Source: Catelliglobosispora koreensis DSM 44566
GTDB taxonomy: Bacteria > Actinomycetota > Actinomycetes > Mycobacteriales > Micromonosporaceae
DNA: 64,000 nucleotides
NCBI RefSeq assembly: GCF_000379685.1
Contig: NZ_KB903249.1
Span: forward strand, 538,795 to 602,794
Direction of reading: 5' to 3'
The position numbers and the translations under genes are program-made. Below, in pieces: positions 17,199 through 25,927 of this stretch; position 1 is the first letter of the stretch, and each line of letters begins with the position of its first letter. The notes beneath the pieces were generated by a model, which did not search any database, was not told the origin of the DNA, and saw only the letters and a program-made list of their open reading frames with translations.

Positions 17199-17957
17199 TT
17201 AAGACCACGGCGTTATTGGCCTGGCCTGCAACTGACCGTCGACAACAAGGTCGCATCGCTCGTTGAAGAATGATACAAGAGCTTCGATCTTAGGGCATTC
17301 AGGTACCGGGTACCGGTACATCCACGCGACATCGCGCACCGTCTCGTTTCCAAGCTCCGCTGACCAGTACGACGCCATGCCCTTGTATGGACATTGCGTG
17401 ACTGTCCGGCTTGGACGAAGCAGGTCCATATTCACATCTGAGGTCGGGATGTAGTACCGGATGGGAAGCCCGGTCTCGAAGAGCAGCCGTGGCCGGCGGG
17501 AGTCGGCCAGAACGTGGCCGTTGAGTTCGACCCTGATGTGCCGTGAGCTGTGCAGCACGTCGATGCGGTGATACGGGCTCTTGGGATGGACGAAAATCTC
17601 GTCATCCTCCTCGTACCAGGAATCGAGGGCCTGCCACCGGAAAGCCACCATGTCGCGTAATGCGGCTAACTCGGGCACCGGCTCGATCAGGCTCCACGCG
17701 CCTTCCTCGATCACCTTGCCCGCGGTCCTAATAGACCAGACGCGGGTCATCCCGCGGGAGGTTTCGTGATCGGGCTTGCCTGCTGCGATCAGCAGGTCTG
17801 GCGCGAGGTCAGACGGCGGGAAAAAGTAAACAGGCAACCCGTCAGGAGGGATCATTAGCATGGTCCCAAGCGAGTCGACAATCACCTGCCGATCCAGCAT
17901 TCCGCGCACTCGGCGGGGCCAAGACTCGGCGATCAGAGGTGGTTCGAAGACGACCAT
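17199..17957 (-). CDS. DUF427 tandem-domain protein
   Basis: A 252-aa soluble protein with two DUF427 units: residues about 20-115 (VRGMLDRQVIVDSLGTMLM) and about 140-240 (RIDVLHSSRHIRVELNGHVLADS, RYYIPTSDVNMDLLRPS, TQCPYKGMASYWS, DVAWMYRYPVPECPKI). The second carries the conserved CPYKG motif. Structures of this family show a beta fold; the reaction is unknown. Divergent region upstream holds an ATACTCG/ATACGAGT repeat related to the operator at 7882. Confidence 0.87.
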   Translation of the reverse strand: MVVFEPPLIAESWPRRVRGMLDRQVIVDSLGTMLMIPPDGLPVYFFPPSDLAPDLLIAAGKPDHETSRGMTRVWSIRTAGKVIEEGAWSLIEPVPELAALRDMVAFRWQALDSWYEEDDEIFVHPKSPYHRIDVLHSSRHIRVELNGHVLADSRRPRLLFETGLPIRYYIPTSDVNMDLLRPSRTVTQCPYKGMASYWSAELGNETVRDVAWMYRYPVPECPKIEALVSFFNERCDLVVDGQLQARPITPWS

Positions 17958-17999
17958 TCCCGCATACTACCGTCGCCTTTACTAGTGTTGTCTACAAAT

Positions 18000-18015
18000 A
18001 CTCGCTAATACGAGT
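18000..18015. promoter_or_regulatory. Inverted repeat related to the ACGAGT motif
   Basis: ACTCG (18000-18004) and CGAGT (18011-18015) separated by six bases, between the convergent-ended VOC gene and upstream of the DUF427 start. An AGTGTTGTCT half-site lies just left of it (17984-17993). Confidence 0.45.
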
Positions 18016-18061
18016 GATGCTGGCACCCGTGGGGCGCCAGCATCACTCGACGTCAAGACGA

Positions 18062-18466
18062 CTACTTGGCGATGTAGGAACCAAAGGACCAGTAGTGCCC
18101 TTCGAGGTCACGCACACCGAAATCACGTGCGCCGTACGGCGCGTCGCGCGGCTCGTAAACGACGGGGGCTCCGGCCGCGACCGCTCGCTTGAACTGTTCG
18201 TCCACTTCGGCCGGTTCGCCGACGTAGAGGTAGACACCCTGGTTGAGTCCCGGAAGGTCAAGCGGGCTAAGCATAATGACCGCGCCGTCTTCGACCGCGC
18301 TGCCCAGCTGCAGTGAGGCAAGCCCGCGCCAGCTCAGCTCGGCGTGCACGATGGTGCCGTCGACTTCCGTGGTGTCGTATGACTCGAAGCCGAACGCGTT
18401 GATCAGCCAGTCGTGAGCCGCGCGGACGTCGCGGTAGCGCAGAAACGGGATGAGCGGTGAATACAT
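18062..18466 (-). CDS. VOC family protein
   Basis: A 134-aa VOC protein: LIPFLRYRDVRAAHDWLINAF, GTIVHAELSWRGLASLQLG, EVDEQFKRAVAAGAPVVYEP and ARDFGVRDLEGHYWSFGSY. ATG 18466 has an excellent GAGGAGA ribosome site and lies ten bases after the stop of the MmcQ/YjbR gene, making it the last gene of the operon 22125 to 18062 (P450, two acyl-CoA dehydrogenases, MmcQ-like, VOC). Confidence 0.88.
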   Translation of the reverse strand: MYSPLIPFLRYRDVRAAHDWLINAFGFESYDTTEVDGTIVHAELSWRGLASLQLGSAVEDGAVIMLSPLDLPGLNQGVYLYVGEPAEVDEQFKRAVAAGAPVVYEPRDAPYGARDFGVRDLEGHYWSFGSYIAK

Positions 18467-18476
18467 ATGGTTCTCC

Positions 18477-18818
18477 TCATTCGGCCTCGTCGAATTCCTT
18501 AAGCAACTTCTTCGGCGCGACACCGCGCCAGGCATCGGTGATCAGTTCACGCAGCTGCTTGGGATCGGCGGTCTCGAGCTTGACGACGGTCCAGCCCTGC
18601 TTTCCCCAGGCACCGCTCGCGGGGGAGAAGGTCTCAGGATCCTCTTGCAACAGTGCGGCCTGCTCAGCCGGGCTGATCCGCATGCCCATGTGGCCCGGCT
18701 TCGGCAGGGAGCAAAAGATTTTGTTGCTCACCCTGAAGTCGATCGTGGTGAAATGGCTGCCCTGGTGGGCGCCGGGCATGGACAGGGCGATCTCGGCGAC
18801 GGCCTCGGGGCTGATCAT
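18477..18818 (-). CDS. MmcQ/YjbR family protein
   Basis: A 113-aa protein with the YjbR fold (SPEAVAEIALSMPGAHQGSHFTTIDFRVSNKIFCSL, GHMGMRISPAEQAALLQ, WGKQGWTVVKLETADPKQLRELITDAW). The family has a CyaY-like DNA-binding-type fold but no settled function. Its ATG overlaps the upstream acyl-CoA dehydrogenase stop in an ATGA, showing translational coupling. Confidence 0.87.
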   Translation of the reverse strand: MISPEAVAEIALSMPGAHQGSHFTTIDFRVSNKIFCSLPKPGHMGMRISPAEQAALLQEDPETFSPASGAWGKQGWTVVKLETADPKQLRELITDAWRGVAPKKLLKEFDEAE

Positions 18819-19744
18819 GACTGCGGGCTCCTCTCGAGCAAGACTGAAGCAAGCGACTCGAACGGGTCGGCTCCGAAAGGATCGTAAGCCTGCAACCACA
18901 GCGCGCGGCGCATCCAGTGATGCAAGGGGTGTTCCCAGGTGACACCCATTCCGCCAAGGGTTTGGATGGCGATCTCGCAACTGCGCACGGCGGCTTGGCG
19001 GGTCGTCGCCAGAGCACACCACAGCGCTTCGTCCAGTTCGCCGTCTTGTGCTGACGCACCTGCCAGCCATGCGGCCCGGTAGGCCAGCGACCGGGCCAGT
19101 TCCAGCTCGACATAACCGTCGGCCAGCTGGTGTGCCACAGCCTGAAACGAGCCGATCGGGCGGCCGAACTGTTCCCGCACTTTGGCGTAGTCGACGGCGA
19201 AATCCATGGCACGCGCGCCGACACCGACCGCCTCGCAGGAGATCAGGACTTGCACCCGCCGCCGTACCAATGTCATCACGCTGGCGTCGGCGAGCCGGGT
19301 GCCTTGTGCGCTGTCGAGTTCGATGCGTGCCATGCCCCGGTGCTGATCGAGGCTGGCTTGTTCCTGGACACGCACGCCTGGCTGCTGTGTCGGCACTCCG
19401 AAGACGCTGTCGCCAGCGACGAGCACCAGCCGCTGCACGTTCGCGCCGTCGGGCACGAACGACGCGTACCCGGAAATGGCTGATCCCTGGGCGGAAAACT
19501 CACCACTGGCCAATGTGGACGGTCGAGGCTCGAATAGGGGTGGTGGCAGGGCGACCGTGCTCCACCACGGGGTGGGGTTGAGGGCGTAGCCACCTTCCTG
19601 GGCGAGCAGGCCCAGCTCGACCGAGCCCAGGTCCTCGTCGAGCCAGCCTTGCTTGCCCAGCTCTTGCCAGGTTCCGCCGGAGGCGAGCAGCCTCCGGGCG
19701 GAGTGGGCGATCTCGCGCTGTGTGCCGGTAAGAGAAAAGTCCAT
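18815..19744 (-). CDS. Acyl-CoA dehydrogenase-like subunit (short)
   Basis: A 309-aa acyl-CoA dehydrogenase, shorter than the usual 380. The helical N-domain, the beta mid-domain (YASFVPDGANVQRLVLVAGD) and the C-domain (DYAKVREQFGRPIGSFQAVAHQLAD, IQTLGGMGVTWEHPLHHWMRRALWL) are visible, but the C-terminal EGxxEI segment that carries the FAD and substrate contacts in the partner is absent. Ten bases after the full-length dehydrogenase gene at 19754. In mycobacterial FadE pairs such adjacent genes form alpha2beta2 heterotetramers with one degenerate subunit; that is inferred here. Confidence 0.85.
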   Translation of the reverse strand: MDFSLTGTQREIAHSARRLLASGGTWQELGKQGWLDEDLGSVELGLLAQEGGYALNPTPWWSTVALPPPLFEPRPSTLASGEFSAQGSAISGYASFVPDGANVQRLVLVAGDSVFGVPTQQPGVRVQEQASLDQHRGMARIELDSAQGTRLADASVMTLVRRRVQVLISCEAVGVGARAMDFAVDYAKVREQFGRPIGSFQAVAHQLADGYVELELARSLAYRAAWLAGASAQDGELDEALWCALATTRQAAVRSCEIAIQTLGGMGVTWEHPLHHWMRRALWLQAYDPFGADPFESLASVLLERSPQS

Positions 19745-19753
19745 CGCGCCGTG

Positions 19754-20908
19754 CTACCTCGATCTGGGAAGGCCGAGTACGCGCTCGGCGATGATGCCGC
19801 GCAGGATTTCCGATGTCCCGCCCTCGATGGTGTTGGCGCGGCTGCGAAGGCGCATCCGCTGCCAGTGGCCTTGCCACGGCGAATCCTCGCCGTCGAGTGC
19901 GGCCGCTGGGCCGAGCAGCCGCAGCGCGAGGGTGCAAAGCCGTTGGTGGGCAAGCGACCACTCAAGTTTGAGGACAGAGGATTCAGCCCCGGGCTGGCCC
20001 GTGGCGGCCAGAGCTGACAGCGCCCGGTATCCCGTGTAGCGCAAACCCTGCAGCCGTGCGTAAAGTTCGGCGATCTCCCGGCGGACCAACGGATCGTGCT
20101 GCTTGCCGGTTTCGCGGACCGTTCGCAACAGCCGCTGGAACTGCACTGTCAACCGCGCGGTCAGCGTGATGCCAAAGGTGCCGCGTTCATGAGCCAGTGT
20201 CGAAAGGGCGACACCCCAGCCGGCCCCGGCCTGCCCGACGACGTTTTCGGCTGGGATCGCCGCCTGCTCCAGGATGATCTGGTTGAAGTCGCTGTCGCCG
20301 GAAAGCTGGCGCAGCGGCGAGATCTGTACCCCGGGGGCTCGCATGTCGAGGATGAAACAGGTCAGGCCCTGGTGCTTGGGTTCACTGGGCCCGGTGCGCG
20401 CCAACAGCAGGCAGTAATCAGCCAGGTGGGCGTAGGAGGACCAGACTTTTTCTCCGCTGACCTCATAGCCGTCGCCTGTGGGTGTGGCACGGGTGCGCAC
20501 GGAGGCCAGGTCCGAACCCGCGTCGGGCTCGGAAAAGCCTTGGCAGAAAAGGATATCGCCGGACAAGATGCCGGGCAGGAAGCGTGCCTGCTGCTCAGCT
20601 GTGCCGTGGGCGATGAGGGTGGGGCCGACCATGTTCATGCCGATGACGTTGAGGTGATCTGGTGCGCCCGCCAGGGCACTTTCCTCGGCGAAGATGGCTT
20701 GGTAGCTAGGGGAAAGCCCGCGCCCCCCATAGGCGGCGGGCCAGGTCAGCCCGGCATAGCCAGCTTCGTGTAGCTCCTTGCTCCAGGACCTGAGTTCGTC
20801 AAGGCTCCACTGGCGTTCGGTGGCCTGCGACTCTGGCAGTCGCGTGCGCAGCCATCCGCGCAGACTGTCGCGAAAGGACGCCTCTTGCGGGCTGTCTCGC
20901 AGATCCAT
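19754..20908 (-). CDS. Acyl-CoA dehydrogenase
   Basis: A 384-aa FAD-dependent dehydrogenase that would oxidise an acyl-CoA or acyl-carrier thioester to the enoyl form. Signatures: LFCQGFSEPDAGSDLASVRTRA, GEKVWSSYAHLADYCLLLART, and a C-terminal SRANTIEGGTSEILRGIIAERVLGLPR. It begins 17 bases after the P450 stop and is followed at ten bases by the short subunit. The P450 and heteromeric dehydrogenase order resembles actinobacterial steroid or lipid side-chain operons, but no other beta-oxidation genes are adjacent. Confidence 0.9.
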   Translation of the reverse strand: MDLRDSPQEASFRDSLRGWLRTRLPESQATERQWSLDELRSWSKELHEAGYAGLTWPAAYGGRGLSPSYQAIFAEESALAGAPDHLNVIGMNMVGPTLIAHGTAEQQARFLPGILSGDILFCQGFSEPDAGSDLASVRTRATPTGDGYEVSGEKVWSSYAHLADYCLLLARTGPSEPKHQGLTCFILDMRAPGVQISPLRQLSGDSDFNQIILEQAAIPAENVVGQAGAGWGVALSTLAHERGTFGITLTARLTVQFQRLLRTVRETGKQHDPLVRREIAELYARLQGLRYTGYRALSALAATGQPGAESSVLKLEWSLAHQRLCTLALRLLGPAAALDGEDSPWQGHWQRMRLRSRANTIEGGTSEILRGIIAERVLGLPRSR

Positions 20909-20925
20909 GCCATGCCTCCCCGCGC

Positions 20926-22125
20926 CTAGGCCGGCGTAAGCCGGACCGGCACGCGTTCATACGTGCGGAAGTTGAAGCGCGGGCGCCGTTGTGGTGCCGC
21001 GGCGGGTTCGAAATCCGCGACACGGGCCAGCAGCCGGTCGAGGACAGCCGCTCCTTCGGCGCGCGCTAACGCGGCTCCGACACACTTGTAGCTGCCTGCC
21101 CCGAAGCTCAGATGCGGGTTCGGGTCACGCCCGATGTCGAAGTGATCTGGGTCGGCGAAGCGTTCGCTGTCGCGGTTGGCCGAGCCGACAAGCAGAAACA
21201 ACACCCGTCCGGGGCGGACAGTCTGGCCGGCGACGTCGATCGACTCCAGCGGGCTGCGCATGGTCACCTGAATAGGCGCCTCGAAACGCAGCATCTCCTC
21301 CACCGTGGAGGCGATCAGGGTGCGGTCGGCGCGCAGCCGCGCGAGCTGTGCGGGTTCGGACATCAGCTGGACGATGCCGTTGGAAACCATGCCCATTGAC
21401 GTTTCGAAGCCGGCGTAGAACACGGTGATGGCGTTGTCGACGATCTCTGGGGGAGTCAGTTTTTCCCCGTCTGCTTCGGTGGTGGCCATCCGGCTGAGCA
21501 GGCTGTCGGGTTCTGGCCCGCGTTTGAGCAGATCCGTCAGGTATTCGCGAAGCCAGCGCAGGGCGGCTGCCGCGTCATCAACGTCCTTATCGGACAGGAA
21601 CGCGACATCGCTGAAGGCGCGCACCAGGGTCGCGGCGTGCGGCCAGAGCACCTCGCGTTCCTGTGCCGGCACGCCGAGCAACTCGCAGATCACCATCAGC
21701 GGAAACGGCAGGGCCAGGTCGGTGACGATGTCCATCTCGCCTTTTGCCAGTGGGGCGTCCAGCAGATCGTCGACAAGCGAGGTCATGTGCGAGCCGAGGC
21801 GCTTTACCAGGCCGGGGCTGAACGAGCCGACAAGGACCTTGCTGGCCAAGCGGTTGCGCTGCCCGAGATTCTGCCCGGAAAGGAACGCGCTGAGCTCTTC
21901 ATTGCCGACCGTGTAACGGTAATAGGCCTCAGGCAGAGTCTTGGTCAGGCGCTGATCCTTGAGCAGGGCCGAAACTTCCTGGTACCGCGGCACGATCCAC
22001 TGCCCGGGCCCGCCGCGCAGGATCGGCCCAGCCTCGCGCATCGCGGCGTAGGTGGGAAACGGGTCATCGACGAGCGCGGGATCGCGCACATCGAAGGCGA
22101 CCTCGCTGGATCGCACGACCGTCAT
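20926..22125 (-). CDS. Cytochrome P450
   Basis: A 399-aa soluble bacterial P450. The I-helix oxygen motif is AGFETS, the K-helix ExxR lies in VEEMLRFE, and the haem loop is FGAGSYKCVG with the ligand Cys but Tyr in the position usually held by His. ATG 22125 follows GAGGAGACGG; the longer start adds a spurious hydrophobic segment. First gene of the dehydrogenase operon and divergent from the condensation-domain gene, with an operator-like repeat between them. Needs a ferredoxin system not encoded here. Confidence 0.92.
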   Translation of the reverse strand: MTVVRSSEVAFDVRDPALVDDPFPTYAAMREAGPILRGGPGQWIVPRYQEVSALLKDQRLTKTLPEAYYRYTVGNEELSAFLSGQNLGQRNRLASKVLVGSFSPGLVKRLGSHMTSLVDDLLDAPLAKGEMDIVTDLALPFPLMVICELLGVPAQEREVLWPHAATLVRAFSDVAFLSDKDVDDAAAALRWLREYLTDLLKRGPEPDSLLSRMATTEADGEKLTPPEIVDNAITVFYAGFETSMGMVSNGIVQLMSEPAQLARLRADRTLIASTVEEMLRFEAPIQVTMRSPLESIDVAGQTVRPGRVLFLLVGSANRDSERFADPDHFDIGRDPNPHLSFGAGSYKCVGAALARAEGAAVLDRLLARVADFEPAAAPQRRPRFNFRTYERVPVRLTPA

Positions 22126-22143
22126 CGCCGTCTCCTCGTGTGA

Positions 22144-22168
22144 GCGAGTGTCTTCAAAAGATACGAGT
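22144..22168. promoter_or_regulatory. Operator-like inverted repeat in divergent promoter
   Basis: Arms GTGTCTT (22148-22154) and AAGATAC (22158-22164) around CAA, embedded in GCGAGTGTCT and ATACGAGT. A further ATACGAGT lies at 22195-22202. The site is 19 bases from the P450 start and about 50 from the condensation gene start, so one repressor could control both. Confidence 0.65.
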
Positions 22169-22219
22169 ACATACAAGCACAGTATTCCCACAAATACGAG
22201 TCTGGAGTAGCGTCGATGC

Positions 22220-23470
22220 GTGCGAGAGTTACCGGCCTCAGTGGGGCAGCGCCTCCTATGGCTCATGGATCACTACCGTGGGCGGGAAAATTCCCTCAAC
22301 GAGCAGGTGCTGTGGCATCTGCGTGAGAAGTGCGACGCCGAAGCTCTGCGTGTGGCGATCGAGCGGCTTACCGAGCGGCACGAGTCGCTGCGCACGACCT
22401 TCACGGTGAAGGCACGGCAGCTCAGGCAGATCGTGAACGACGCGAGACCGGTCGAGCTGCGCCACGTCGATGTTTCGGCCGAACCGGACCCTCGGCGGGC
22501 GGCGCGTGACGTTATCGCCGCGGAGTTGCGAGACCCGATCGACGCCGCGGTCTGGCCCACCCGGGCCACGCTGATTCAGATCGCCGCCGACCATTTCGTC
22601 GTGGTGCTGACGATGCACCACTACGTCAGTGACGACTGGTCAAACGCTCTGCTGCAGCGTGACTTGCGGGCTCTCTATCGAGGCGAGACGGATCTGCCCA
22701 ATGTGGACTGGCAGTACGCCGATTGGTCCGACTGGCACCACGGTGTTCTCGACGGTGAGCAAAGGGCCGCGCTTTCGGAGTACTGGTCCGGTCACCTGGC
22801 CGGTGCCACGTTGCCAGCGCTGCCGGAAAAGGCTTCGGTGCCCAGATCAGCTGGCGAACCGGGCTGGGTTTCCTGCGAAGTGACCATCAGCAAAGAGGTC
22901 ACCGCCGGGCTGCGCAAGCTGGCGCGCGAACACCGGGCCACGTTGTTCCCGGTCATGCTCGCCCTGTTCTACAAGGTCTTGCACGAGCTCACCGGCCAGA
23001 ATGACCTGACTGTCGCCTCGCTTTTCGCCAACCGCCGGCCCGAAGTCCGGGAGACTGTCGGATTCTTCGTTACGATGGTGCTGTTGCGGTGCCGTGTCGA
23101 CGGCGACACAAACCTGGTGCGCCAAGCCCGCGACGCGGTGCTCAACGGCATGCGCCACTGCGATCTTCCGCTGCAATTGCTGCCGCCCGGCACCATCGAA
23201 GGCCCGGGACGCACCGACGACATCATGTTCCAGCTGCTCGGCTCGTTCATGACCCGGGCCGATATGGAAGGTGAGGAACTCGACGACCTGGAGGCTCAGC
23301 TCGAACGGCGCCGGTTCGCCCTGGAATTCGTGGTGGTGCCGCAGGGAGAAGGGCTCAACGCGCTCGTGCTGTGCGACCGTGACCGCTTCGATCCGGAATG
23401 GGCGCGCCAATGCGTGCAACGTTATGCCGCACTTGCCGAAGCCGTGGTGCGGCAGGAAATCAAGCTGTGA
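22220..23470 (+). CDS. Stand-alone NRPS condensation-domain protein
   Basis: A 416-aa free-standing condensation domain. The active-site motif HHxxxDG appears as HHYVSDD (His133, His134, Asp138), so acid-base chemistry is likely retained. Other core blocks: LRTTFTVKARQLRQIV, YADWSDWHHGVL, ASLFANRRPEVRETVGFFVTMVLLR and IMFQLLGSF. It would join an acyl or aminoacyl carrier intermediate to an amine or alcohol, or act as a trans condensation enzyme. No carrier protein is adjacent; the nearest is in the synthetase at 28467. GTG 22220 with GGAG upstream. Followed by an acyl-CoA dehydrogenase gene. Confidence 0.88.
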   Translation: MRELPASVGQRLLWLMDHYRGRENSLNEQVLWHLREKCDAEALRVAIERLTERHESLRTTFTVKARQLRQIVNDARPVELRHVDVSAEPDPRRAARDVIAAELRDPIDAAVWPTRATLIQIAADHFVVVLTMHHYVSDDWSNALLQRDLRALYRGETDLPNVDWQYADWSDWHHGVLDGEQRAALSEYWSGHLAGATLPALPEKASVPRSAGEPGWVSCEVTISKEVTAGLRKLAREHRATLFPVMLALFYKVLHELTGQNDLTVASLFANRRPEVRETVGFFVTMVLLRCRVDGDTNLVRQARDAVLNGMRHCDLPLQLLPPGTIEGPGRTDDIMFQLLGSFMTRADMEGEELDDLEAQLERRRFALEFVVVPQGEGLNALVLCDRDRFDPEWARQCVQRYAALAEAVVRQEIKL

Positions 23471-23489
23471 ACATGAGAGGGAGTTCTTC

Positions 23490-24509
23490 ATGACCGCTGG
23501 CACCTTCACCTCCGCCTCGTTGCGCGAGGCCCAGCGCATCGCCGACGAGGTGCTCTTCCCCGCGGCGCTGGCGGTCGACGCCGACGGCGCTGTCCCGGCG
23601 AGCCACCTGAATCTATTGGCGGAAAAGGGTTTCTACAGCCTTGCCGCGCCACCGCCGCTGGGCACCCTCGACTTGGGTGACTTCTCCGACGCACGCACCG
23701 TCGTCGAGTTGATCGCCGGAGGCTGTCTCACCACAGCGTTTGTTTGGGTGCAGCACCACAGTGCGGTGATGGCGACGGCCAACACGGGCAACGATCATCT
23801 TCGCGAGAACTATCTGGCTGCCTTGGCCGCTGGCAAACGCCGGGCCGGCCTGGCGATTGGCGCCGCGGTGCGCCCTGGCCCGCCGGTGCTGCGCGCCAAA
23901 GCGGTTGATGGCGGATATGTCTTTAGCGGCGAGGCGCCGTGGGTGACCGGATGGGGTTCGGTCGACACGCTTTACACCGCCGCCCGCGACGACGAGGACA
24001 TGCTTGTCTTCGCTTTGATCGACGCGGTGGAAGGCGCCACGCTCAGCGTTGAGCCGCTGCAGATGGTGGCCGTGCAGTCCAGCCGCACGGTGACGGTCCG
24101 CTTTGATAACCACTTCGTGCCAGCCGAGCGGGTCAGCGGTCTCGTGCCGCATGCGGCCTGGCTGGAACGGGAGCCGGAGATGCTGCGCTTCAACGGTTCG
24201 CTGGCGCTGGGTGTGGCAGGGCGGGCCATTAGCATGCTGTCTGACGGCGCCATGGTGTCCGAATTGGACAGTGTGCGCCGACAGCTCGGAAACGCGGCCC
24301 CGCAGGATGTTGCCGCGGCAAGGGCCGCCTGCTCGGAGCTGGCGATGCGTGCGGCGACCGCTCTGGCGGTTCACGACGGCAGCCGTGCTGTGCTGATGGA
24401 TGGGCACGCGCAACGGCTGGTGCGTGAGGCCACGTTCTTGCTCGTGTTCGGGTCACGGCCATCGATTCGGGCCGCGCTGTTGCAGGAGCTGGCAAAGCCG
24501 CGCCACTGA
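23490..24509 (+). CDS. Acyl-CoA dehydrogenase family protein
   Basis: A 339-aa flavoprotein-like dehydrogenase, starting at ATG 23490 after GAGGGAG and 19 bases past the condensation gene, so the two form an operon. It has GYVFSGEAPWVTGWGSVDTLYTAARD (the mid-domain substrate segment) and RTVTVRFDNHFVPAERVSG. It is divergent from the FadE pair at 19 kb and lacks a clear catalytic Glu region, resembling natural-product dehydrogenases that act on carrier-bound amino acids or acyl groups. Function inferred. Confidence 0.85.
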   Translation: MTAGTFTSASLREAQRIADEVLFPAALAVDADGAVPASHLNLLAEKGFYSLAAPPPLGTLDLGDFSDARTVVELIAGGCLTTAFVWVQHHSAVMATANTGNDHLRENYLAALAAGKRRAGLAIGAAVRPGPPVLRAKAVDGGYVFSGEAPWVTGWGSVDTLYTAARDDEDMLVFALIDAVEGATLSVEPLQMVAVQSSRTVTVRFDNHFVPAERVSGLVPHAAWLEREPEMLRFNGSLALGVAGRAISMLSDGAMVSELDSVRRQLGNAAPQDVAAARAACSELAMRAATALAVHDGSRAVLMDGHAQRLVREATFLLVFGSRPSIRAALLQELAKPRH

Positions 24510-24522
24510 AAGGTTTTTGCAG

Positions 24523-24549
24523 ACCGGGAGCGCGGTGTGCGCTCCCGGT
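24523..24549. terminator. Terminator between convergent genes
   Basis: ACCGGGAGCGC (24523-24533) and complement GCGCTCCCGGT (24539-24549) around GGTGT, followed by TTTG. Confidence 0.8.
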
Positions 24550-24553
24550 TTTG

Positions 24554-25777
24554 TCACCTGGAAACAGATAGCGGCAGGTGCTCAAACGAGCGCAGGCTTC
24601 CGTGCCTGCGCCGCGTCGCGGTGCCGTCGTGTTCGATCGCCGTGAACCGCACGGCGAGGGTCTGGAAAACCAGCTCGCCCATCAGGCGTGCCAGGGCGGT
24701 GCCGAGACAGTGATGCAGTCCGCCGCCGAAGCCGACGTGCGGGTTGGGGGAGCGGGTGATGTCCAGCTCGCCGGCGCGTTCGAAGGCCGCTGGATCACGG
24801 TTGGCCGCGCCCAGTAGCAACATCACCGAGCGCCCGGTGCGAATCTTGATGCCGCCGATCTCGATTGGCTCGCGGGCGACGCGGATGGCGTTCTGAATAG
24901 GGGAGTCAAAGCGCAGGAATTCGTCGACGGCGGTGCGCACGAGCGATGGATCCTTGCGCAGCAGCGCCATCTGGTCAGGATAGGCCAGCAAGGCCGCACA
25001 CCCGTTGGAGATCAGGCCCATCGTCGTTTCAAAGCCGGCGTGGAAGAGGAAGAGCAGATTATCGACAATTTCGTCGATCTCTATCCGTTCGGCCGCCGGC
25101 TCAGCGGCATACATCTGCGCGAGATTTCCATTTGGTACTGGTGATGCGCTCAGCAGGAGATCGGCGATGTATTGACGCAGCCACACCACAGCCTCGTTGA
25201 CCTCATCTAGTTCGCCTGGGCCCAGGTTGGCCGCGTCGAACACTTTCGCCAGGTCGATGACGCGTGGCACCACATGGTCACGGTCCTCGTCAGGCACCCC
25301 GATGAGGCGGCAAATCACGGCCACTGGCAACGGCACGGCGAGCTCGGCCGCGATATCGAGGCGGCCTGAATCCATCGCGGGCGTGAGCATTTGATCCACT
25401 AGTGCCTGGACGCTGCCGGTCATGGCCCGGATCACTGGGGTGCCCAGGGCTTTGCCGACGAAACGCCGCACGGCGGTGTGACTCGGTGGGTCGGCGGTCA
25501 GCACGATGCGGCCCGGGAAGGTCGAGGCTGGCCCGTGGCCTAGCGTCAGGCGAATGAAGTCGGGCGGAAAGTGGCTCGCCAGGCGGGGGTCGCGCAGCAA
25601 CGCCGAAACCGCTTCATGGCGAACGATGAGCCATTGGCCGAACTCTCCGCGCACCACCGGGCCTTGCTCGCGCAGAGCGGTGTAGTGCGGGTAGGGATCG
25701 TCTGAGCTGGCCAGATCGACCGCCTGGATCCGTGGCCGCGCGGCTGCCGTTTGATCCGTCTGTGCTGGGCTGCTCAC
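24554..25777 (-). CDS. Cytochrome P450
   Basis: A 407-aa P450: I-helix AGFETT, ExxR in VDEFLRFD, haem loop FGGGLHHCLG with the canonical His and Cys. It is a typical actinobacterial soluble form. The start is GTG 25777 behind a perfect AGGAGG. Convergent with the dehydrogenase gene at 23490, separated by a terminator. It likely hydroxylates or couples a metabolite of the same block; P450 number two here is not a close copy of number one. Confidence 0.92.
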   Translation of the reverse strand: MSSPAQTDQTAAARPRIQAVDLASSDDPYPHYTALREQGPVVRGEFGQWLIVRHEAVSALLRDPRLASHFPPDFIRLTLGHGPASTFPGRIVLTADPPSHTAVRRFVGKALGTPVIRAMTGSVQALVDQMLTPAMDSGRLDIAAELAVPLPVAVICRLIGVPDEDRDHVVPRVIDLAKVFDAANLGPGELDEVNEAVVWLRQYIADLLLSASPVPNGNLAQMYAAEPAAERIEIDEIVDNLLFLFHAGFETTMGLISNGCAALLAYPDQMALLRKDPSLVRTAVDEFLRFDSPIQNAIRVAREPIEIGGIKIRTGRSVMLLLGAANRDPAAFERAGELDITRSPNPHVGFGGGLHHCLGTALARLMGELVFQTLAVRFTAIEHDGTATRRRHGSLRSFEHLPLSVSR

Positions 25778-25927
25778 GCATACCTCCTATGAAGCGGAGC
25801 GTGCATCGCATCGACGCTATCTACTGTGTTCTCCAGATACAAGTAGAGACGACGAAATACGAGACAGGCGGAAGGCCGGTTCCCGGGCGCGGGAACCGGC
25901 TTGTGGATCGGTGCGTGGTGTTGCCGG

